A DNA stretch of 64,000 nt from Muricea muricata (lineage: Eukaryota; Cnidaria; Anthozoa; Malacalcyonacea; Plexauridae), in the NCBI GenBank assembly GCA_963855995.1, contig OY979718.1, positions 48,023,559-48,087,558 on the forward strand, in the 5' to 3' direction. The notes beneath the pieces were generated by a model. It was given only the letters and a program-made list of their open reading frames with translations. It did no database searches and was not told the origin of the DNA. Made by a program: the position numbers and the translations under genes. The first letter of the stretch is position 1. Every line of letters starts with the position of its first letter. Positions 22,590-34,072 of the stretch are shown here, piece after piece.

Positions 22590-25015
22590 CCATTCGCACC
22601 AAGGCTATGGATGCAGCCGAGTAATACGACTTCAAAAACTGGTGGGCAGACAAAACAATCTAATGTCGTATCATAAGCAACTTAGATGACGACCAACTAC
22701 GATTAATATGTTTACCTGCAAAATAAGCCTACACTTGATAGATAAGACAAGCTAAATAGAGTGAAGCGACGACAATCGTTTAAACATCAACACCAACGAA
22801 AGAAAGAGATTCAATCGAAAGGCAAAGGCAGAGATGAGCAATGCTTGTGCTTTGGCAACCACATGAGAATGCCCAGCCCTAGGAAAAAAGTGTGACTTCT
22901 GCAAAAAAACAGGACATTTGGCCAATGACAACGGCGTAAGATGGCAACCAGACACAAGTGCTTTAAGCGACATCATGGATGAACGAAATCTACAAGAATA
23001 TGAGAAAGAAGTGGGGATAAAAATCATCATCTCTATCTCCAATCAAATTGTTCGCGTGTGGCAGAAGTCGAAGTCTGGACTTACTTGATCAATTCCAGGC
23101 AGTATCGCGCACCGGTGAAAAGAGGCACTACCATCATTGTCACAAAGGAAATATCATCATACCTGCTCTCATAGGAAACGTCAATAAGAAAGCTCGAGAT
23201 CGTCCAGTACAACGAAAAATTCTTTGTCCAACAAGTCGACGAGAAGAAAGACTTTGCCAAAGTAACGCAGAAGGTAAGCCACAAAGTAAGAGAAATCTTG
23301 GAGAACCATAGCGAAGTATTCAGTACAAATATCGGGAATGTTGTTGGGAAACAAGTGGCATTAATGACAAACCCCAGACTGTGACTCCAGTTGTCCAACA
23401 ACCAAGACGAGTAACTGCACCTTACAACCTCCCAGTCAAAGGAGATAAAAGGATCGCATGCTTGTTAAATCAGGACACCATAGAAAAATACCCAGATGAC
23501 GAAGCACGTAGCTGGGTTATCCCAACGGTTATCGCACCGAATCCAAACACTCTTCCATGCGTGAACATGAGGATGGCAAACAAGGCTACCTCCGCCCATA
23601 CACTTAACTACCTACGATGGAAGACGTGATAAAAACGTTCAATGGCGCAAAGAAATTCTCTAACTTGGACTTGCGCGAGGTGCACCACCAGTTTGAGCTC
23701 ACTACAGAACCACGCAAAATCTGTTCGATGTCCAAGAAACATTCGCTGGACTTACTTTCAACAAGAAAAGTATCCAACCTGATCCAACAAAAATCGAAAC
23801 TCTCTATATCTAGGCCTGCAAATGGTAAAGAAGCGCTTCGACCAATTTTGGGCTTGGCCGGGTTTACCGGAGGTTTATTCTTAATCATGCCAAAACCACA
23901 GAACCTGTGCGAGAATTGTTGGAAGTAGATACATGGAAGTAGGAGTGGATGACAAACATCAACACGCATATAAACAGCTAATACAGGTCTTACTGGAAGA
24001 CACACTACTGCAACCATGCGGGAAAGGTTGGGAAACGCGACTAGTGGTCGATGCAAGTCTGGGTCGTCTTGCAGTTGTTTTTTACAGAAAAGGTCAACAG
24101 CAGAAGGTTTCCACCCTGAGGTATTTAAGTCACGAAGCCTTAGTCCACCAGAATCCAACTACTAAACTATACTTAGAGACAGTTTCCATCCGATGGTTGA
24201 TCAAGAAGCTAAGGATATGCCTCTTGGGAGCGCAATAATTTAGAAGTGATTACAGACACAAGCCACAACAAGTGATGTTCAACAAAACCGCTGGTGACTT
24301 ACCCCCACGTATGGACAAACAGTACGAATATGTTGTGGAATACCATCCAGGGAAGACCAACATTACGGATTACCTTTTAAGGAACCCACGAGTATGCACC
24401 ATCTCAATTTAAGCAGCCCCCTGGCAGCGGATGAGCTTGCTCGGACTGTAGCTACATGTGGTTCAAGCGGAAAGGGTAATATTCATCGATCGACGACCCA
24501 GCAGCAATTACTATACAGGAGAGCAGAGAGGAACGCATCCAAAAATGCAACTCTCACAAAACTCAGACATGCCAGACAAACCAGTCTGAAACGAAACAGA
24601 TGGCGAACTTGCACCATATATGGCGGAAGAAATTAAACACGACCTACATGTCATAGATGGAGTAATATACCGCGGAAAACGTCTTTTTGAACCTTAGTCA
24701 TTTATGCAACAACGCGTTATCCAATTGAGAAACGCGAGCCATCAAGGAACGAGTAAGACGAAATCATTTATTCGACAATTCTGCTGGTTTCCTGGTCTCG
24801 ATATCAAGGTAAAACGTCACATTAATAGAAGTCTTGCTTGTCGAACTACGTACAAAACCAAGTCGACACCACGAGCCCATCTAAGCAATCCCACCCCACT
24901 AGCATGTACAGTTACTATTATAAAAGAGTCAATGATTACTGCAAGTACAAGTGACTGGTCAATAACAAGAGGCGCCTCAAATTTTCGCAGACTTTCTTGG
25001 AACACACCACTATAA
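22590..25015 (+). pseudogene. Ty3/Gypsy retrotransposon relic (gag knuckle, RT, RNase H, integrase)
   Basis: In order on the plus strand: a CCHC-like knuckle CDFCKKTGHLAND (about 22890-22930, last Cys lost); the RT entry region PRRVTAPYNLPVKGD and MRMANKA (about 23400-23590); EDVIKTFNGAKKFSNLDL (about 23620-23670); then a jump to a distal RT part (PDPTKIETL, about 23775-23805), so the palm with the YxDD motif is deleted near 23725-23735; RNase H with VVDASLGRLAVVFYRKG (about 24045-24095); PPRMDKQYEYVVEYHPGKTNI (about 24305-24365); and an integrase zinc-binding segment HQGTSKTKSFIRQFCWFPGLD (about 24740-24805). Frames change repeatedly. No LTRs could be delimited. It directly follows the Penelope relic. 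Confidence 0.85.
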
Positions 25016-25129
25016 CGGGTAAAGGTGACAATAAGGAGATACACGAAGCGGAAAGTGATACCAACAAACAATAAGAGCACGATAAAGATGATTTACAATA
25101 AAATAACCCTAAGACACAGGAGGGCGAGG

Positions 25130-28036
25130 CCGTGTTATAAACTACGAGACTTTGTCTTACATCAACTTTATTTTTAAAAAAACACACGGAAAATCATCAG
25201 TATAGTTATTTACAAAAAGATTAAAATATTTTAAAAATGTGCAAAAAGAAATATAGGGACTGTTCTACCTGATTGCCGTGTGGGAGTCAGATCGATTATT
25301 TACTAAGAAGGCTTCTAAACCTGTCTGGAAAACAGCGAGAGAGGTTACTGATCTAAGAGATTCTGGCAGGCCATTCCATAAAGAGGCTCCACTGTAATTG
25401 AAGGAGCGTTTCAAATAGTCTGTGCGTGGTTTTGGATCATAAAGTTTGCCATAAGAATCTGTCAGATTATAAACACTCTCACTAGGAGAAAACATCTCTT
25501 GTAAATGGAATGGTGTATGTTTATTAATAGTATTAAACATTGCCTTTTGCTTTAATCGCTTAGTGGACAATGATTCCCAATTAAGTTCTTCAAGAAGAGA
25601 ACTTGATGAAATATCATAAGATGAACGGGTAATAACACGGGCGGCCCTATTCTGTAATTTTTGTAATTTTTCGCTTTGCTTTTTACCTAGGCCATCCCAA
25701 ACAGGGGAACAATAGGAAAGATAGGGCTCCACCAAACTTTGATAAACTCGAATTGCAGTTCTGTTGAAATAAAATCTCTCATTCGTTTGAGAGCGCCGAT
25801 ACCCGAGGAGACTTTTTTCGTGATATTATCAATATGATATTTCCAAGTCAAGTTCTCATCAATTGTTAAACCTAATGACTTAGACTTCAGCACTCTATTA
25901 ATCTGTTTATTGTTAACACATACTTCTACATTCTGATTATCAAAGGTTGAAAGTCTTTGACGAGATCCAATAATCATAAATTCAGTCTTAGCAATATTTA
26001 AGCTTAACTTGTTTGCCTCTAGCCATGTTGTTAAGTTGGCTATTTCAGCATTCATAAGATTTTCTAACTCAGAAAGATTATTACTTTGCACGCTGATGTT
26101 CGTATCATCAGCATACATTCTAGGTAAACCCTCGTTCAAGCAGTTAGGCAAGTCATTGATATAGATAAAAAACAGAAGTGGGCCCATAATGGAGCCCTGC
26201 GGAACTCCATGGGAGATAGAACGACTACCAGAGAGTTTGCCATTTACGTAGCATTTCTGTTTTCGATTGTTTAAATGGGAATTAAACCACGATAACGCAT
26301 TGTCATCCACACCATAACACTTGAGTTTACGTATAAGAATTTCGTGATCAATTGTATCGAAAGCTTTCTTTAGGTCAATGAAGATCACTCCGTGAAGCAA
26401 ACCCTTATCAATATTCACGCACCAGTTATTGGTCGACTCTAACAAAGCTGTAACGGTACGACTATATGATGCTCGAAACCCTGACTGATAGTTCGACAGT
26501 AAATTGCTACTTGTCAGATAGGAGTAAAATTGGTCATAAACGGTTCTACCAAAAACTTTGGCAACCGCCGATATGATTGAAATTGGACGGTAATTACTTA
26601 GATCACATTTTTCGCCATTTTTGAATATAGGTAAGACTTTTGCCATTTTCCAATCATTCGGATAAATCCCCATAGAAAGCGATCTATTAAACATTTTGGT
26701 TAACGAAGGTGAAACAATATCAGCGGCTATTTTCAATAATCTACCTGGAATATTATCAGAACCGGTCGCTTTGTTTGCATTAATCGTTTTTAGCAAACAA
26801 TTTACAGTGGACAAACCAATTTCCTCGAAAGAAAACACACTATGTTTGGATTGAATATAAGAAACGGGATTAACATTCGATCTAGGTATTTTGTTCGCAA
26901 GTTTCTCTCCTATCGAGGTAAAATATGAATTAAAGGCATCCGAAATTTCAGCCGCATTAGTGATTTCATTACCGTCAAGATTGACTTTCTTGACATTGGT
27001 TACATCACTCACTTTACGAGAGTTCTGATCGTTGACTATAGTCTCCAAGTTTTCCTTGGATCTTTTCGTGCAGCCTCAATGTTCGTGATAAAGTAGTTAT
27101 GTTTAGCCTGCCTAATAGTGTTGTCAGTTTCATTTCGAGCTTTCTTATATTGTAACCAAATTTCATCGTCACGTGTAATATCGAATTGCCTTTTTAGATA
27201 ATCTCTTTCGCGAATTTTCTGAACTACATGTAAAGTAATCCAGGGAGACTTTCGTTTCCCTATACGTTTCTTTTTAAGTGGGGCATGTTTGTCAATCACA
27301 GGCATAAACAAATTCTACCATTCAGTTGACATATCATTAGGGTCGTTATGCCGACAAACCTGCTCCCAATTTAGATTATTTAAATCATTCAAATATGCAT
27401 ATTCATTGACGTTTTTGAAGTTTCTCTTTTCAACAAAAGTATTTACCGGTGCCTTATGATATGTACATTTCCGAATAAGGTATACCAGAGAATGATCACT
27501 TATACCAAGAGAAAGAACACCGGAAGCTTTTACTTTATCTAGATTATTGGTAATACATAGATCGATTAATGTTTATGAGGTATTAATTACTCTGACTTGT
27601 AGGTTCAGAAATTGTCTGTGAAAGATTGTAAATATCAAATATATTCAAAAGCTCACACGTGTTAGAATTTGGTGTGTTTGACAATATAGTTGCAATTTAA
27701 ATCTCCAAGTAAATACAGTTCGGAATTCTCAGCATCTATCTTATCAATAATTTCCTCAAATAAAGTAAATAATTGTTGGGACGAGCTTGGAGGTCCATAC
27801 CAAGTACCCACCAAAAACAGCCTTGAACGAGGATTAGAAATTTCGATTATTAAGATTTCAAGATCATTATGTGCCAGATCTTCACGAACTCGAAAGTTTA
27901 GATTACTTCGTATATACATAAAAACACCACCACCATTTCTACCATTAACCTTACGGTCTAGCCTAACAACATCATAGCCTGAAAGATGGATTTCACTATT
28001 GCCGATGGACGAATCTATATTCATATCAGTAACTAT
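25130..28036 (-). pseudogene. Jockey/CR1-group LINE, 5'-truncated
   Basis: Minus-strand ORF2 of a non-LTR retrotransposon in four frames. The APE endonuclease C-terminal two thirds is at 27312-28024 with LLGDLNCN and GISDHSLV (about 27510-27530); the linker with KRKSPWIT at 27036-27311; the reverse transcriptase at 25687-27048 (453 codons open) with NYRPISI, FIDLKKAFDTIDHE, GVPQGSIMGPLLFFIYINDLP-type motifs and MYADDT (26102-26119, catalytic aspartates present); and the C-terminal domain with LSYCSPVWDGLGK at 25265-25735. At least three frameshifts separate these. The endonuclease lacks its first ~50 residues, as expected from incomplete target-primed reverse transcription. The right flank (from about 28037) matches 49700 onward. 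Confidence 0.9.
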
Positions 28037-29389
28037 AAATGAACGTTACGATTAATGCAGAAATTCGTCGTTCCAAGCGAAAACCCTTCGTGTGCAAATA
28101 TAGGTGAAGCAAAGGATGAAATGGTGGATAAAAGGTCCAATATTTTTGGGCGACATTGTTTCCATTGCCGACCCTATAGCAACGGTAATTAGAAGACGAA
28201 CAAATTTGATTAAATTAATTTCAAGGCTCAATACATATACACAGAAATAATTTTCTCGGACCCGGACGTTGAAGTACTAGTTTGTATCACGTTTGTTTGG
28301 TATTTCGTCGTATTCTTTTAGAAGCCTCCTGTGTCCGCGTGAGCATTTTTAAGGCCTGCTCCACCTATGCGGGAAAGATGACCGTAATGGAGAAAGACCA
28401 GATCAGGTTTCAAATTTAAATACTTGGATGCTTCCAAAACGTTGAACGATTTGATTAAAATGTTTTTTATGTATTCAATTTCCCTTTATCTCAAGTTTGA
28501 TTATTCTAGCTATCCAAATAGAAAAGGGTATAATTTATAGACAACTGAACTTGAACCTCTTTCATATCTTTTTAAATCAAAATGGCTTTTAATGGTAAAA
28601 TCTTCGAATACAGTTGGTCGTTGGGCCAACTGTATTAACTTGATTTAATATTATCCTTTTGCTTCATTTAAGAGGGAATAAAATAGGAATATATTATGAC
28701 GATGTGAATATATGCATTCTCGCCATGCTATAATGCCATTCATTGAAAATTATACAAGTCTGGCCTAATTCACTTTCTCCATGAAGGCAAAAATGTTTAC
28801 AGTTTATTAAATAGTTCCAGTATTAGAATGGTTACAGTTATAAAATATTTATGAAAATACATATTTTTCCAAACCAAACATTGATCATCAAATTTATGCT
28901 CCTTTTCAAAATTATATAATTCCTATTTCACTGATTATAGAATATAGTGTTATTAACACGAAGTTGCAAGAATGCGGTACAGATTGAATTTTCGTGTTTT
29001 AACTTTAAAAATATTTCACATACATACAGATTTATCATGTTTTTACTTGAACATCGGTTACAAAAACTTAGCCTATATTTCAATTTCTCCCAACGATTTC
29101 CAAATGTCTTAATTGTTAACCGTAATAGACAAAGACCGATTAGGCTTCAAATTGAAGTATTTCAATTCCTAAAAAGTGTAAACAATTTGATTAAAATCAA
29201 TTAAATTGGTCGTTAATAGGTGACTTCCTTTATTATACAATTGGCACCAAGACAAAGTCTCAATATATAGTTTCCTTCTACCCTGCTACTTTCATGAGTT
29301 AGACTTTACAGTCGTACACAAATATAAAAACAGAATGCAAGTAGTAACAATTAATTTTTTAATAATATTCTCGTTACAAGTTGGCTAGT
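28037..29389. repeat. C1q downstream flank, duplicated at 49.7-50.26 kb
   Basis: 28043-28290 matches about 49725-49930, and 29085-29225 matches about 50030-50235, with an intervening stretch present only here. 28800-28880 also matches 61540-61600. 29340-29385 is the 3' flank of the intact C1q gene and contains an ATTAAA-type polyadenylation candidate near 29362. No other gene is seen. Confidence 0.7.
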
Positions 29390-31976
29390 TCACAAGTAAG
29401 AGATCAAATATCCACCGAATGTTGTGTATCTGTCTCGGCCATAAACAGCATATGAAGAACTTTTCAACAGACGAACCCACACGGTCTGACCTTTCTTAAG
29501 TTGAATAAGAACGGTCTTACTTAGTTGATCATGATTCTTGTGGTTTGCGTGCACATCACTATACATAGTACCATCTTTAATCAAATGTACATAACTCGTG
29601 TAACCATTTTGTTGTAAATACGAAAAACTGATTTGATAAACACCATCAGCAGGCGCAGTAAACTTTCCAGTGTTGGGATTGTAACAATTTCCAATGTTTA
29701 ATGAGACGTCATTAAACTTGATGGAATCATGAGCGTAGTTTGGTCCAATATGACCAGATGTCCGAGTTGCAAAAAATGCCGGGATCTTCTGCATCTAAAT
29801 TTTATATAACAGTGTTGAAATAATAACTTGCATACTGACAAGAACGTAATAAGTAAATTATTGACTTGGGGGGCAATTACATGGACCGGGGGGCGATTAC
29901 ATGGACCGGGCTCGACCGCTTTACCGGGCTAACCCGCTTTACCTAATAATCTCATATTATTTTCGCGTAACGATTACATGTCAGCTAGCCCGCTTTGGCG
30001 AGTTGAAATTTCCCATGTAATTGTTTTCATCCCATCAAGCCGGGCTGAAAAACTTTAGCGCATGCGTAGTACCAACATACATGCAGTCATGTGCAACAAA
30101 TATGGCTTCCAACCAACAGAAAGGAAAGGCAAATTCGAAATCTAATGGCTCTAAGGGCCGATTACATGGACCGGGCTAGCCCGCTTTACCGGGCTGAGAT
30201 TAAAAAGGACCTAAAACGCTTTAAATGGGATGTAGAAATGGTTGGTTATATGCTTCAAGCATTGTCGGATTATAAATGCCTGATGGAGTACGGAAACAGC
30301 GATTGTTTATCAATTAATAAATTACTCTTATAATCGTGGTTTATTAATTAATAAATTACTAATAAATCATTAATTCATAATTATTAATTTATTTAATTCA
30401 TTCTTGTAAGTTTTTATTTAGCAGGACCCTACTGAAAAACACATATTGTGAGGTAGGCTTCCTGAATAAAAATTGATTGGTTGATTGATTGATTGATTTA
30501 ATGCCGATAAAGCTAAACAGTACGAGACTGTGACGAAAATAATACCGTAAAACAAAAATAAAGCTGTAATAAGTATTTTTACCTGCAGGCCAAGCATTTT
30601 ACAATGGCAAGAAACAGCAAAGTTTTTTTCAAAGATTTCCCACCGAAACATACTACCGGGCTGAAAACTCTCATGTAATCGCTATATACGTCAATCTCAG
30701 CCCGGTAAAGCGGGCTAATCCGGTCCATGTAATCGGCCCCTTAGCTAATCTGCCCGCTTCAAAAGAAACCCATTTGAACGTGGGTTCCAATAGAAAGCAA
30801 ATTGAATTTGAATGACGATTGTCAAAAACACTGTTCTTCCCTAGCTCCTTCCTTTTTACTGGTCTGTGGCAAATGTTTAGAACTTTTGTGCTTCGCTGTG
30901 ATTGGTCAATTTTACGAATTCTGAAATCGGCAAAGAAACATGAACGACAAAGTGAGCGTGTAACACTTGTGTCTATTTATAACAATATTATTTGACTTTA
31001 CCACAATTAATACATGGTTTATTAAGCTTATCGGGGGAAAAGATCTTCAAAGTTACACCCATATCGATTTAAGCGAAATACGTACGTTATTTAATGCATA
31101 AAATGTCGATATTGAAGCAGCAATTTGTAATTCTTCGTGGCGCCACTGGCATCAGTTGGCAACATGAAGTTGTGTGTTACACTACATTTTTCATCTTAGA
31201 CGTCGTTTTTATGTCTGAATGTCTATCCTATTCGGTGGATACCTTTTTGACGAATATTGACAGTAAACTATATTGACTACAGTGGCTGGAGTTGAACAAA
31301 ATAGGTACAAAACGAACAATGGTTGTATTAAACATTTGCCTCAGACCGGTTTTTACGGTGCTTTCCAGTTTTTTAAGTATTAATGACAGTTTTAAAAACT
31401 CATTATTTATATGGGATTGTACCGCGATCCTAGTTGATTACGCTGCGTGATATATTATACACTGACGTCGTATACACGACTTTTAGTTTTATTTAGTAAT
31501 TAGTAAATGTATATATACTTCGCTGGCACCACACATAGCGCATTTAATCACAAGAAATATCAACGGCTAAATTAAATCATTACAAATTAGTACTAATGAA
31601 AAACTCGCTTCAAGGCGCAAAATTCAACCTATTGAAAAACAGGCTTAACATTAACGTACGATCGACACTGACCTGTTGTCCATAAATTGCACCTTTTCCA
31701 TTTAAAATAAAATCTCTCATACCATGCTGGAAATTCAAGTTGATCTCAGAACCCTGAATATACAAATAGATATTAATATTGCATTATGCTTCTTGATAAT
31801 AATCATTCGATTACAAAATTTAGATAGCTTACACCAGAATTGAGTGATCGTTTCTCGATAGAACTCGAATCATCTTGTTGCTCGTCTTGTAAATGCAAGA
31901 TGTCAACAGCAAAGCAACAAATTGCAATTTCGAACATTGCAGCAACAGCCAACCACGAGAATTTCTTGCATTCCAT
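29390..31976 (-). CDS. Secreted C1q domain protein, three exons, intact
   Basis: Minus-strand gene: exon 1 31833-31976, exon 2 31673-31753, exon 3 29390-29794; 48 + 27 + 134 = 209 codons, all junctions in phase 0. Exon 1 begins MECKKF and has a hydrophobic signal-peptide core (about residues 6-23), then an acidic stretch and a dibasic SIEKRS site that could be cleaved by a furin-type protease. It ends at GGT|gtaagc. Exon 2 (GSEINLNFQHGMRD...) lies between tattcag and CAG|gtcagt. Exon 3 follows tttag and is a complete globular C1q domain: KIPAFFATRT at the start, GKFTAPADGVYQISFS in the middle, YTTFGGYLISYL at the end. No collagen repeat is present. Secreted C1q domain proteins of invertebrates act mostly as lectin-like recognition molecules; the ligand here is unknown. 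Intron 2 holds a Harbinger element. Only this copy in the window has all three exons open. Confidence 0.85.
29869..30740 (+). mobile_element. PIF/Harbinger-like element in C1q intron 2
   Basis: Ends carry GATTACATGGACCGG and its complement within longer inverted repeats. The right flank is TTA (30741-30743), the left TTG (29866-29868). The paralogous intron at about 48690 reads GACTTAGCTAATT with no insertion, so the target was TTA, the TWA type favoured by Harbinger. The left end is doubled (GCAATTACATGGACCGG then CGATTACATGGACCGG), and a third partial copy lies inside at 30154-30199. The internal AT-rich stretch at 30310-30420 and the TTGA repeat at 30476-30500 carry no gene. Confidence 0.85.
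30102..30333 (+). pseudogene. MYB/SANT-like fragment of the Harbinger element, interrupted
   Basis: An ATG at 30102 opens MASNQQKGKANSK..., then a 46-bp copy of the element's own terminal repeat (30154-30199, flanked by TAA on both sides) intervenes, after which KKDLKRFKWDVEMVGYML... continues to a stop at 30333. The second part resembles the start of the MYB/SANT-like DNA-binding proteins that accompany Harbinger transposases. The assignment rests on the W-D-V-E-M pattern and the context. The frame after the insertion is truncated, so it is not functional. Confidence 0.5.
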
Positions 31977-32073
31977 CTTTTTCTTGCTTCAATTTTTTTC
32001 TTATCTTCTCTTCTGATCTGAACGTTTTCTGTAGGGCTTGTTGAGATATGACTTAACGTTGGAAAGCAACCTT

Positions 32074-32084
32074 TATTTATTATA
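32074..32084 (-). promoter_or_regulatory. TATA box of the intact C1q gene
   Basis: Minus strand CAGGTATAATAAATAAAGG, about 100 nt upstream of the ATG at 31976. The same position in the paralogs reads TATAAATA (46781-46790, 49221-49230, 58559-58568). The block from the box to the ATG is conserved among copies, with a shared GGTTGCTTTCCAACG just downstream. Confidence 0.75.
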
Positions 32085-32159
32085 CCTGTCAATATTCTAA
32101 AGACAATACCTCCATCTGCGTGGTGACGGGCACGCAACATTTTGCTGAAACTCAATGCT

Positions 32160-33548
32160 TCAAGTTCATTTACGTTTCTACTCAGGTGAACAAAAATGAT
32201 TGATATTGATAAGTAAAAAAAATTATCTCAATGACATGTTGGATGAATGGAGTTTGATGAATTATAGAGGTGACAGAGTACTTGAAAAACAGGGAGGGGG
32301 TGATATGCAAAAGAGGGATAAGCTTGGGCAGGCCGGTTGCGTGACGATATATTTTACATATAGGAGTTTTATAAAAACAAAAACGTCATTTTGTGACTTT
32401 AACCAAAAGACACATTGAAATAAGCCAGTATGCTTCTTGGACAAATTACAATGACAACGACCTCATTAACGTGCACGCATTGTCCCTTGGTTCGAGGTTG
32501 CATATCATTCAGCGCATAAAATCATGCGCGGACATGTCGATAACATTACGATTGAGTGTGTCCTTTTTTTATGTTTGGGGCCTCCGGGCAAAGAACCAGT
32601 GATGTTTTTGCCTTGAAATTTTAAGGAGGGCAGTGTTAAATTTAGCATTCCTACAAATTATTTTGATGTTTCCATCCCACCCACTCCCCCCCCCTCCGCT
32701 CAAAAAAAAGAAAGTTTGAGTGCACTCGATCATCGAGTGCTGCAGACACGAATGACCGAATGACCTGGAATGTTCCAAGGCCATGCTCCTCCAAAAAATT
32801 CGTAAAATCTAGGTCTCTGAAATGGGATTTTAAGAGCGTTCAGAGAACACGAGCACGAAAGTGAAACGGTGAGAATATATAATTTTGACGAAGAGGTGGC
32901 AGTTTGCTATACATGGTTGTTTCCTCTGTCACTCAGTGCGGTTAACAGGAAGTTGTGAGGAATACGGTATGGAAATTTCTTGTTTCGAAAATATTTTACC
33001 AAAGCATCGCGGAACGTTTGCCCGTAATGCCTGACATATACCAATATTTAATTTGCATGAAAGTGTTACGAAGCAGTACATAAATAGCATAAAAAATAGT
33101 CAAATTATATTCTCCAGGCAAGATAAACACTACATACGTCAGCAGGAAAGATGATGGGCATGTTTGATTTTGAAGGTGCACAAAGGAAATTATAAATTGG
33201 TGTCTTTTGCACAAACATGTCAGTTATCCCTTCCGTTGGCGTCACAAATAATTAATGATACTTGAACTTGTCAATGTTTGATAAAAACAAAATACTAGGT
33301 GGTCGGATTTATTTAGATAAGAAAAATTCCAGTGGTGCACAACCTTTGTACTTGCACGTGCACAGGTTTGAGGCATTACTGTCAATCATTTGAATAGATA
33401 TTTCGCGCGGTCAGGTAATAAAAGTGTTACGTCATAAAAATGTAGTATTGTAAAATTGTAGGATAGTAAAAGTCAAACATTGAAGTTGAGTTCATATATA
33501 TATAGAGATATTAAGTTTTACTAAGGAAATCAACGAAATAAGTTAAGT
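32160..33548. repeat. C1q upstream region, repeated at other copies
   Basis: 32160-32310 matches 46865-47000 and 58670-58790; 32745-32885 matches 58870-59000; 32915-33090 matches 61615-61790. A perfect 9-bp palindrome GCACTCGATCATCGAGTGC lies at about 32719-32737. No open frame is supported across copies. The region 33090-33548 shows nothing I can name beyond a short TA repeat near 33500. Confidence 0.65.
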
Positions 33549-33942
33549 TGTGAACATTTTTTAAATAATATTGACGGAGCATACGACCGACTGAGACAGT
33601 GCGACAACGCCTTAAATAAATAGAGGAAAAGAGCTGGTACGAGAGTTCAGAAATCCAAAACCTAGAACCTGATTGGCTGAGCCCACATCAGCCCACCATT
33701 CTGTTCACATGCACAAAAACTCCTGCGACCGTTAGTATAAAAGACCGCCCCAGCTGAATCCCGAGCAGTAGTTGCAGAGTAGCCGAGAAGTGAAAACTCT
33801 ACTCAAACGAACAGACAGAAAAGACAAGACAAGACAAGACAGACCAACAAACTCAGAAGAAGAAGACGACTATTGAACTGTAGAATTAACACCTGTAAAG
33901 ATCTCCTACCTCGCGTAGTCTGAATAAAGAGAATACATAACA
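33549..33942 (+). mobile_element. Solo LTR, 394 bp
   Basis: It begins TGTGAAC and ends CATAACA (TG...CA), with flanks TAAGT (33544-33548) and AAAGT (33943-33947), a 5-bp target duplication with one mismatch. Inside are a TATAAAA box (33736-33742) and an AATAAA signal (33923-33928), separated as expected for the U3, R and U5 regions. No internal retroviral-type genes adjoin it, so it is a solo LTR. A short GACAA tandem repeat occurs near 33820-33840. The family may be BEL/Pao or Gypsy; this cannot be decided. Confidence 0.7.
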
Positions 33943-33989
33943 AAAGTTCAAGGATGCAACACGTCAATAAAACATTGCGTTTAAAGATA

Positions 33990-34072
33990 TTACAATGGTT
34001 CTTCATATACTGTTCATGGCTCAAGCAAATACACAACATTCGGTGGATTTTTTATCTCTCGCTTTTCCTAAT
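33990..34072 (+). pseudogene. C1q C-terminal fragment, plus strand
   Basis: Reads SSYTVHGSS and KYTTFGG, equivalent to the SSYAVYGRDRYTTFGG end of the intact exon, but on the plus strand. All other C1q pieces are on the minus strand. It begins just after the solo LTR and ends without the rest of the domain. Confidence 0.75.

Noticed and set aside
24817..25187. Minus-strand hydrophobic open frames
   Set aside because: Antisense to the Ty3/Gypsy integrase relic and low in complexity; no domain.
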